DNA from: Pholis gunnellus
Lineage: Eukaryota; Chordata; Actinopteri; Perciformes; Pholidae
Direction: 5' to 3'
DNA: 64,000 bases
NCBI GenBank assembly: GCA_910591455.2
Contig: OU342808.1
Location: forward strand, 22,111,714-22,175,713
Of this stretch, positions 50,613-60,886 are shown in pieces. Made by a program: the position numbers and the translations under genes. The notes under the pieces were generated by a model. That model was given only the letters and a program-made list of their open reading frames with translations. It made no database searches and was not told the DNA's origin. Position 1 is the stretch's first letter. Each line of letters starts with the position of its first letter.

Positions 50613-51441
50613 ATGTGCTTGTTTCGGTATATAAGGAAACATTAAGGACTCTTAAGCTCTGTGTGTAAGCAGAGGTTTAATGGGTGCTTAATATAGATGC
50701 TGCAGTATTGTTAACTATTCTGACATATTTGTATCACGCTTGTTATACTGTTTTGTGTGTACCATCAAATATTCAAATACATGAAACAGATTTTTTTTAT
50801 TTGGTATGATTACTGGTGTGAAATAACAACTCAAAACACATTAATAAAAAAAAACTTTTATTTAAACAATGGATTACAAAGCGACACATGATTGGGGATT
50901 TCATTCTTTGACAACTTCATCTGGGGAGCCTTCACAATAGAAAAGGAGCTTTCTGAAAGACAGAAAATGGGTTATAAAGTATTGAATTAATTCTGAGGAA
51001 CAGGATTACAGAGATTATGATCAATCAAATACATTTACACAATCTGGTGAAAAGTCTGTGAAGCCTGTGAGCTGCTGAAGGACAATAGTAATGCGGAACT
51101 TAACTACTATTGCTGAAATGGATTTTGTTGCCTCATTACATCCTGACACACCAAGCGTGTGCGCTGTGACATCTTATGCTGAGCTACAGTTGATGAAATC
51201 ATTGATATGAGAAAATGTCTGTTTTATCATTTGATATTGATCAACTGTATTAAAGGACTGCACTTTGGTGTGAATGTTATTCAGCTTTCCCTCTTTTAAT
51301 ATACAGTTTGATAAATAAATAATAACTTGAAGAAGCACCGACCAATGACTCTGTGTGTATGTGATACACAATACGAACAACTTACTGATAAGAAGGGTTG
51401 GCCTCGGGAGTTAAGTGTTGCGTCACTATCAGCTGTTTGGG
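50613..51441. other. Convergent 3' ends of fam47e (+) and ccdc158 (-)
   Basis: Plus-strand AATAAA lies at 50843-50848 and minus-strand AATAAA at 50862-50857, so the two poly(A) signals face each other with 8 nt between them. A donor-like site on the minus strand near 51,383 and an acceptor-like site near 50,958 suggest a spliced ccdc158 3' UTR. No additional gene fits here. Confidence 0.6.
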
Positions 51442-54400
51442 TCAGAGGTCAGAAGAGAGTAGACGGGTGACCTGCGACCCAGTGAGAGCAGCTGTGGGGA
51501 GGAAGTGAACCTCACTGCCGTCGCAGGACTTGAGATAAGGCGGCCTAGAAAAGTCAAAATGTATATGTGAGAGAATTGAATATTGACGTTGACAAAAAAT
51601 CCACAATTTGTTGTATATAGTCCGTCGATTGAATGTAAGGATTATTTGAATTATTGATTAATCTGTAGTTCATTTTCTAGATTCATTATTTGTTCTAACA
51701 AATGTCAGAAAATGGTGGGGACATTTTCAAATAGCTAGTTTAGCTGCTAGTTCTGCGCACCCACAAATCCAGATGATATAAAACAGAGAAAAGCAGGAAA
51801 TCCTCACGAGAATAGTTGCCAGATTTGCTTAAAAAATGACTTGAACAATAGCTAAATTACTAAAATAGTTGCAGATTACTTTTCTGGTGATAGACTAATC
51901 ATTTAATGATCTTGAATGGAAGATGTTGGACTGCATGAAAATGACAAAATTGAGAAAACTCACTCTCACAGAAGGATTTGTAGTTGATCACTTTTCCGTT
52001 GAGCTTAGATGCCTTCAGGAAATGGGGCTCGCTGTACACAGTGTATGCACAAACAGACACGCATTACATCACATTGCACAGCCTGCAGCACTTTGCGCCG
52101 CCGTGCATGTTGCATGAGGGGTGAAAGGTCACGGGGAAGATGGTGTGAGCGTCTGCTAGCCTCGAGACAAGCCATGCGCAAAACATTCAAACAAACAAAA
52201 AAGACGACACCGAGTCGGTTAGGTTTTGGCGAGCTCCCTACCTGCCGCAGGTTTTTCTTCTCAACCTGGAACCAGCTTTTACTTCTTCTGCTTTGTCAGT
52301 ACTTCTGTGGGTGCAGGGGAATATTTAAAATATTGAGTGAGACATTAAACTTCAATTGATTCCAGAACAGATATCTTAAGATAAAAAGAAGGTCAACAGC
52401 CTGTCTATGCTTCTTATATGATGTAGTACAGTAGAAGCCGTGAAACACAGTGTGGTTCTTGAAACCACTCGCGAATGGATCCCCTTCTTCCTCATCCTCC
52501 TCCTCCACTCCAAATGACTTCCTGCTTACTTAGTAGCATCACATGATTTTAAGATGTGACCTAACCTAGCCTAAGAGCGAAGCTAATCCTCGCAGTGTGT
52601 GGGAACGGAGCCAGACGTACAATGTGGTTCCGTGCACTCTCTCCGGTGCAGACCTCCTCCTGATATCTGTGTGTGGTCTGTGCTTCTCCGAAATCACTCC
52701 TCGCAGCTCCTCGACGAGAGACCTGAGCTCCCGGGCGTGGCACTCCTGCTGGAAGAGAGAGGAGAGAGAAAGACAATGCCAATGCACTGCTGTGGTGATG
52801 TTAATATTATATAGAGATGGACCGATTAGTTTGAGTTTATATACGGAGAAACCAGGGACAATCTCACAAATGTCTGTGACAATTAGCAACAAGATCTGTT
52901 GTTCTTAAGTCAGTAAAACTGAATTAGCACTACCACAGTTTAAGACCAAACAAACCAATCAGTGTTTTACTGCTTTGTTGAAATGATTTACAGTTTGGTG
53001 TCTCTCCTTGCCACAGGAATGTAATGCTGTGTATGTTCTTGATTCAAAGGCATGGCAGATGTGCTGAGCTTGTGTCTGTTCAGCCAAATAAACAACGATT
53101 CACACGTGCACTTGATGGGCTGGAACCGTAGGAGATAGGCGGACTATATGGAGTTCCTGACTGTACCGTGATCTGGGTGTTGGAGACGTGCTGGGAGGAG
53201 GGTGGGGCGGTGAGTGCAGATGGGTACGGGGAGTCCAGGTCAGATGGAGCTACATTCAGAGCTGTGTGCAAATTTTGACCTTGGAGCTCCTATAGAAAAG
53301 CAGAAATTGGTTGTTACTCAAGATTTGGTGCTCAGCTTCATTTAAGAAAAGTAAATACAGTAAGTAAATAGTAAGAATAATTCAGACTAGATAAAGACAA
53401 TACTATCAAACATGCACGAGGAGGAGAAGCGTAGCATAAAGCATTTAAACTAAATAAGGGTATATTCTTTGTATAAGTGGATAAGCACTATTCCTTCTTA
53501 CATAAAGACTCTTTGTCTGTAATCAGCTCTACCTTCAAGTCCAGCGCATGTCGGAGTTTCAGACGGAAAAAGTCCTGCTCCTTCAGCTGGAGGAAATCCT
53601 TACAGTCCGCAAAGCTCTCTGACATCTTTGAGAAGATACAGAGAATTTGAAACAATAACACAGTGATGGACACAAACAGAGACAGAACAGGAAAGATACA
53701 TTTCTTTATTTATATAAATATAAACCAACATGTTTGAGATAACACCTGTTTGGGGAAGAGTGGCGGGTAGAAAACCGTACGACATTAAAAAAAAGATCAA
53801 GAATCTTTTAAAATAAAAACTGGTGTGTACTGGTTTGACTTGAAACTTTATATGTATTTCAGTCTGTCACAATCTTATCCGGGCTTCTCTTAACACCAGA
53901 TAACATTTGGTAGTAATCTAATGACTAGAAGAAAGTGTGCATGAGCATCACCTTGTGAAGGATTGCCTCCAGCTGGTCGATCCGCTCCCTCAACTGTTTA
54001 TCTTTGGAGCGAAGGGCCTCCAGCTCATCGCCAAGTTGTCTCTTCTCCTCCCTGACGAAGGTGAGCTGCTGCAGCCGACGCTGGTTCTCCAGGCTCTGGT
54101 AGCGCTTCTCCTGGATAGGATGTTAAATTAAAAGCAAAGGGTGGGTGAATTGGATTTTATGTAAATGTGTACTGGTGTACTGTCTAGATGTCATATGTTG
54201 TCATTTAATGTAGCTTTTTTAATAGTAGATTTAGCAAATTCAAATTAGACTAATTGTTTTCTATTCTATTCTAGGATAGGGAGAGAGTCGACAGAGAAAT
54301 GGAACAAATGCTGAATGTGAAAATTAGTTTGAATGTGTTACTTTGACTGGGCAAAGATTTCCCAGTAGAGCAATTTCGTGTCCAAGAAATTAAAATAAAA

Positions 54401-57400
54401 CTCTTCAAAATGTCCTCAAAGACTTCATTTAAGTATAATAGCGCCTGAACTTGCTCAGATGAAATCACTGCTGTTGTGTCACTCCTCAGTGTTTCGTCAG
54501 AGTCGGAGTCAGGTGCGTATTTGAAAGATTTTAAATTGATCAATTACAGACATTTGGATCTCCATGAGCTGAACTCGTCAACAGCTGAAATGCCACGTCT
54601 GCTTTTTTAGCATACAGAAAAAAACAAAAATTAGCCAAAAATAACGGAGCGTGAAAAAAAAGGTTATATAGTTACAGTTTTTACCTGGTACAGCTTGTCC
54701 TTATTCTCCTCTAGATGTTGGATTTTGCCCTGCAGGGAGTCGACCTGCTCTCTCCTGGCCGTGATCTCCTTCTGCATGTCCATGGCTGCCTGGAGGCCTG
54801 AGACAATCCCACGAGACAAAACGACAGAGAGTTTGAAAAAGAGCAAGGAGGTGACATAGCGAGAAAGAACATCATGCACATAATATATCAGAATACTATT
54901 GTAAATCCCAGAGGTTTAATCTTGGACAGGCTTTGTACATATTGGGGACATACTGTATGTTCATGGTCACACATATCAGGTTATAACTCTGACTGGAATA
55001 CAGCAGAGGATGATATATTAATATTTATACTATAAGAGTTTCCTAGATTTAATCACGTTCCAGAGTAAATCTCTGTTATCTGTCCACTTGATCTGAGATT
55101 GCATGTAAATTAGAGGATGTTTCTTTGTACATCAGATGTTAAATGAAGTCTCAGTTTAATGTCATGAATCTAACCGTGTCCGTCAGCTCCTTCCAGGGTC
55201 CTCAGGGTGCACCTGACCTGGTCCAGCTCGTCATGGGCGTTCCTGAGTTGACTCTGAAGCTTCAGCACCGCACCCTTGCGCTCCTCGTTCGTGCAGCTGT
55301 GGAGCCGCTGCAGCTCCTCGTACTCCTCTGAAATCGCGCCCGCACAAACACATGCATCACGTCCACAGAGTGAAGCGCACTTTAACGCACACAGCGATGG
55401 AAGGGCTTGGTTGACAGTGAAAACATACCGAACATGGTTCTCTGTTTTCTTAACACAGCAGGACAAGAAGATCATTTGATTTGGCAAATAAACTGTGAGA
55501 GCTGATCTCTTTCTAGAAACAGCCCTGTGTAATTTCTGGTGAATGAAGAGTCTGCTGTCCGGAGGTCACATGCGGTATGGTAAAAGTCCACATGGAATAC
55601 GTTATTGTGTGGATATTAATTAAGTAAAGCCTCATGTTTATATGATGGATATTGGTCTGTGGATGGACGTGTGGTGATACACATCAGTAAAGCTCAACTC
55701 ACTAGTGAGGGTGAGTAAATGCAAGCGCTGGATGGTGAGCTGCCGTTTCTCCAGAGTTTCCTCCTGGACACGCACACTTTGTTCAGCCACAGAGGCCTGT
55801 AGCTTCAGCCTATCCTGCTCTGCAGCAGCCAGGTCTGACTTGTGCCGGTCTAACTCAACCTAACCAGCACATGGCGCGAGAGGAAGGAAGAGAGACAAAG
55901 AGTAGGAGCTTAATGATGATGGAGGAGGGGTATTAAATTCAATAAGAAGAACAAAATGAAATTGCTCCTGACCCTGAGCTGCTGAATCTCCAGCTTGTAC
56001 TGGTTTAGCTGGTTGCAGAGAAGGCTGTTCTCCCGGTGAAGGTCGTCGATGGTGCTGTTGTGCATCTGTATGCTGCTCTCCATCGCGTTCTCTCGTTCAT
56101 CCAGCTTAAGCCTCAGTGTCTCTCCTTCCGCACACAGGGTCTGGCATCGGCTTTGGGCCTCTTCCAACCTGGCGAGATGCTGGAAATGGACATGGTTCCC
56201 GGATCATGGTTTATATATATATATAATCTAAATGGTTGTATTATAAACCGAGAGTAATAATGCGTGATTTCCTCATGAACATTACGTGCTGGGCTTCATG
56301 CTGCCGGAGCTGGAGTTCCTTCTTATTCTCCTCCAGGAGTTCCCGGTATTTCTCCCCCTCCCGGGCCCTCTGCTCCAGCAGGGCCTGTAGGCAATTTCCA
56401 CATCAGGGTTAGGAGATAAAAACTGCCTACTGACAATAAGCTTTATCTACAACTAATGGAATGAAATGTATACCAATGTGTGCAGCATCGGTAATTGAAA
56501 TGGAATGGGCGATATTAAATCATTTACAGCCTTTAACTGCCCACACCTGAGTCTGGCACTCCAGCAGATTACATTTTAACAAGCTGTTCTACCAGCAGAT
56601 TACATCTTAACACGCTGAACTTAAGTATCATTTGAATTACTTCATATAAAGTCAACTTGACACGTCAGTTTCCACTTTAAGGAGTGTTCTTTAATGCAAA
56701 CATGCATATATGAGGACTTTGGGGATGATAACAAGTAGACAGAATGCTGGTTTGGACATTCATGGTTTTGCTGCTGAACCTTGAAGTGGCCGAGCTGGGA
56801 CTGAAGCGCCTCTGCCTGTTGAAGAGATCGCTCTTTCTCTCTTTGGGCGTCCACCAGCTGGGACTGAGACTGAGTGAGCTGCTGCTCCAGACAACAAACC
56901 TACAACATCACAAATCAAATCCAAACTTCATTTTACTTTTTATTCTGATAAAGGAGGCAGACAGGAGTTCCATCAGTTTTGCTTCTCCACATTGTGTTTG
57001 TCTAATCTTCAAGCTACGCTGGTGTTATTGGTGTATACATCTAGTGAACGGCTGGTTAACATGGACATTTTGCAGCCTCAGTATCTCATTGCTCACATTA
57101 TATTGTTCATAGTATTGTTGTACACGCTTCCTTACCGTATCTGTATGGCTGCAGAGAGTTGACTCCAGTTCACTGACCTGACACCGGTGCAGTAATGTCT
57201 GTCTCTCTGCAAGTTTCCTGGGATACAAGTATACAAATATACAAGTTTCTGACACGAATACATTAATTCATCGTCACTGATCATTTAGTAAAGTGGCCGT
57301 AGACTGAAAACCCTCTCTGATAAAACAGGCACGAAGTGAATGGGAACAATTCTTACTTCAGCAGCTCCAACTTGACACTTAAGCTGAAGCTGTCGTTTTT

Positions 57401-59872
57401 CGATGAGCTCAGTTTGTCAGTCAACAGCGCCATCTCCTGGCCCAGACTTTCCATCAGGTCTTCCATTCTAGAACAGATCAATATGAAGAGTAGACATAAT
57501 ATACCTGTGATATACAATGGCAGAGCGTGGGCCGACAACCCAAACTATGTTCAATGACTATTCTCTAACTAAAACTGTGTTTACAGATTAGAAATTAACC
57601 CAAAAATGTTTGTTTTCTATCATATATGACAAAGAAAAGCAGCCAATCCTCACATTTAAGAAGCGGGAATTTAAGAACATTTGGGTTTTTTGCTTGAAAA
57701 GTGACAGAAATAAAGAAAAATCTATAATCAGTTGCCGATTCATTTTTATGCCGATTGACTAAACCATTATTGGACTTATCGCTGCAGCTCTCCACTAAAT
57801 TACCTTTCGTTTTGCTTATTTACTCCACTGCTTTCCTCACTCCCCAGATGTTGTGTTGATGCCTATGAAACAGAAAAATGTATCAGACATAATAAGAGGA
57901 CAAAATGTTTGTCTGTGACTACAATACACTGAATATGATCCGTAACTGACTTCTAGTACTTACTGTAAAAAGTCTGTCCTGTAGCTTCTCTGACTCGTCG
58001 TTAAAATCCTCAGTTAACTTAGCAGCCGGTGACAGCCGAGTAGTGGCTTTGTTAGGCCTGGTGATGGCGTTGTCTCCACATTGTGTCTCTTGAGATAACA
58101 GCGAGTACATCTCTTTTACATTTCGTTCCAATGTCTCTACTTTCCTGTGAAATGCCAACGCCTCATCCTGCGTCTCCTGCAGCTTCTGGTCCTCTGCCCT
58201 TTTGATGTTTTGGAGCTCCTCCAACATGAACAGCATCTTTTCCATCTGACCAACGTGTGTCCTTGAATCCTTCAATCTACAAATAAAAAGATCTGTGGGT
58301 CAAAGAGATTTAAAATACTTATTTACAGGAGTAACATCTTATCAGTGTCTTCACCTGAGGTTGGACAGGATGGCCTTCTCCTCGCGGACTTTGTGCAACT
58401 TAGCCTGCAGGTTCACGATGGCTTTGTTAAAACTGAATGTCTCTTGTTCCGGTTGATCCCGTGTCTGTGTTTGAGAGGGTAAAATAATACATTACATCGA
58501 GAAAGCATTCCCAATTAAGGATTTCAGACAGCATCAAACTAACAAGATTCACGGCGGGAAAGAAAGTATGAACCTTGTTGAGCTGCAAGTCGGACAGCTC
58601 TTGAATACAGTCATCTATTGCATTTCCCAACACCTCCTTTCCAGGAGAGCTGATATCCCCTTGGTTTAAAGTCTGAGTCTCTAGCTGTTGGTGGGCTGAA
58701 GGAATAGTGGAATCCCCAGGTGAATCATCTGCCAAAAGAGCGAAGAAGGTTTAAAATACACACAGTGTATGTTGTCAAAGATAAGGTTTGGTGAAACATG
58801 CAACTTTGCAGCACTTACATGGGTTGAGCTTTTGCTAATGTTGAATTATTTTTTAAATACTTTGCTTTCCAGTGTTTTTTCAGTACCCATCTGTATATCT
58901 AGTGAGGTAATTTAGGTTTTAGAATAACCCTCGGCTTTGGTCATTGTATCATAACGTGGGTGGTATCACCACTTGGGGTGCTTCTCAGTAATTGTATCAT
59001 AACGTAGGTGTTGTGAGAAATGAATAATCCCTACTTAACACGTAATTTTTGTCATCTCGCTGCTGTGCGACGCTTCTTGTACTCACAATAGTTACTGTGG
59101 TTGAGGCAGCTTTGTCCAGGTGAGCTGTGGATGCCGTATGTGCAGCCAAACCTCTCCAAGGTTATTTTGGTTGCGTTTTCCACCTCTTCCTGAAGCCTCT
59201 GTGTTTCCTTGGTGCGCCTGTCAAGCTCCTCACTATAACAAAAGAAAGAAAAAGAAATTGGGAGGGATGGAGAGCCATAGCCATAGTGATGCCATAGACA
59301 TAGTGCTATCTATTTCCAGATGTGAAACTACATTTGAAGTATGTCCAATACTTCAAATGTAGAGGTCAGGTCAGTAGCTCTTGACATTATTTGGTTCGTT
59401 TCGACCAGGTTGTATTTTGATCATATTGTTTATTGTATGTAACATGTTTTGTGCCTGTTTTAGGCACGGTTTTTAATGCCATTTTTTAAATCAAATCAAA
59501 ATAAATCTTGAACTAAAACAGTGGTTGCTGATGAGCTGGGAGTCCAAATGGCTTCAATGCATTTGCTATTTGGTAAACATATTGCATGAAGAGTTGTTCA
59601 TACCTCAATTCATCTAGAGTCAGGCTGTTAAATCTCAGCCTTGGAGAGGCGCCATCATGGGTCTCTGTAAAGAACAAGTTGAACAAATGACTTGAAGAGC
59701 TGAACAATAACAGTAGTTTAAATCTAACAGAGATTTCACCCCTGCCTTAATCTAACGGTAGTTAGCTTCACTGTGACCTACCCGTAGTTCCTGCGCGTGT
59801 TAGTTTTCTATGGTTCGGTGGAGATTCAAAGTGCAAAGCTTTATTGCTGGAAGGCAGAACGTCCGATGACAT
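51442..59872 (-). CDS. ccdc158: Coiled-coil domain-containing protein 158, complete or nearly so
   Basis: Long heptad-rich coiled-coil protein. Coding exons (minus): 59872-59782, 59664-59604, 59232-59087, 58728-58574, 58464-58355, 58276-57964, 57862-57804, 57467-57357, 57217-57136, 56899-56780, 56384-56286, 56179-55973, 55859-55703, 55327-55175, 54797-54685, 54110-53952, 53625-53533, 53289-53167, 52748-52621, 52311-52249, 51544-51442. All phases agree; total about 881 aa (human about 1,113). It begins MSSDVLPSSNKALHFESPPN. Most exons encode Glu/Gln/Lys/Leu-rich coiled coil (LEEAQSRCQTL, EYEELQRLH, DDLHRENSLLCNQL). The C-terminal exons are Ser/Pro-rich (TAPPSSQHVS, IRRRSAPE). The terminal exon is ambiguous: the in-phase frame ends LLSSDL, while another frame reads SLGRRSPVYSLLTSDP, which resembles the human protein. 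Symbol rests on pattern plus location. Confidence 0.88.
51585..51910 (+). repeat. Degenerate ATTGATTAATC-type teleost repeat in a ccdc158 intron
   Basis: Contains TTGAATTATTGATTAATCTG, AAATGTCAGAAAATGGTG and ACAGAGAAAAGCAGGAAATC, then GTTGCAGATTACTTTTCTGG. Lies between the last two ccdc158 coding exons. Confidence 0.6.
57545..57795 (-). repeat. Degenerate teleost repeat in a ccdc158 intron
   Basis: Blocks ATATGACAAAGAAAAGCAGC, CCTCACATTTAAGAAGCGGG, TGCTTGAAAAGTGACAG and CGATTGACTAAACCATTATT, ending GCTGCAGCTCT, match the ATTGATTAATC family and include its CTGCAG-type end. Confidence 0.6.
59328..59362. repeat. Perfect 15-bp hairpin in a ccdc158 intron
   Basis: Arms CTACATTTGAAGTAT (59328-59342) and ATACTTCAAATGTAG (59348-59362) flank GTCCA. 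It is in the intron between the second and third coding exons. The 5-nt loop and exact match are seen directly; no function is known. Confidence 0.75.
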
Positions 59873-60441
59873 CTCTGTTTACATCCGTAACCTAACCTAT
59901 TAGTTAAGTTCAAGCTATACCTCCTCGAAGCTAACATCAACAGCTAGCATTAGCCACTGAATTGTCGTTGATGATAAAGTTCTATCGCCATGGAAACAAC
60001 ATCTTTTGCTACTTCCTAGCTAGCGTTATGCTAATCAATAATTCGATGTAACTCGGTGCTAATACGTAACATAGTTGACATTGTTTGACTGCGGAGGTTA
60101 GTGAGGTATTTTGTTCAGTAAAGCTGATGTTAAAATGACCGCAAAAGTAACGTTAGCGCCGATACTTTGAAATATTCCGCCAACATCCGCTTTCCTTCCC
60201 TAACAGTTCATGACGCAACCACACGACGCAGAGGCGTTTTCTCGTGGTGCATGATGGGCATTGTAGTTTACGGTTGTTTGTTTATTCAGGGCGGACCCTC
60301 TCTTTTCAGCAGGGATCAAGAGTCTTGTTTTTTTAACGTTTACCGACCACCATCGTACTCAAAATGGAAATGTGAAGAGCTGAAAACTGTATTTAAGTTG
60401 CAGCGCTATTATTTCCTGCACGTCGGCGGCTTCTGGGCAAA
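59873..60441. promoter_or_regulatory. Bidirectional promoter of ccdc158 (-) and ccng2 (+) with ZNF143-type motif
   Basis: The start codon of ccdc158 (59872) and the presumed non-coding first exon of ccng2 (ending at a donor after 60441, AAA|GTAAGA) face away from each other across about 0.5 kb. At 60249-60269 the minus strand reads ACTACAATGCCCATCATGC, an exact fit to the ACTAYRNNNCCCR element bound by ZNF143 and close to the longer ACTACAATTCCCAGCATGC form. CpGs are enriched around it. No TATA box is apparent. Confidence 0.6.
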
Positions 60442-60886
60442 GTAAGACGAAGGTTTGTTGATTTACGATTGCAAGCTAACGGTAGCTAAGTTCATGTTAG
60501 CCAATGTTGGCATTATTTATGTTTCTGACACCTTCAGCTTTTTGGCATTTATGGATGTTGTTGTTAACCCGAAGTTATTATTTCCAGATTCGATCAAAGT
60601 TTAATAATTCGGGCTCTTCTGAAACGTGTAATAGTGACCCAGTTATAGGTGACCTGGTCTACATTTAGCCCAAATCAATGCCAACATTAACTTTGATTGT
60701 GTGAGTGTTAATAATGTTGGACACATTATTCCCACTATTTAGTTTATTATACTTGTATAACTATATTATAATTAGATATGGTCAGGAATGTGTTGTTTTG
60801 GGGCAGCTGGGGACGGGGACACTATTTACATGCAGACTCTCCCTTGCATTTCAATGCAGATGGATTGAAATATGTTGTTTTACAGG

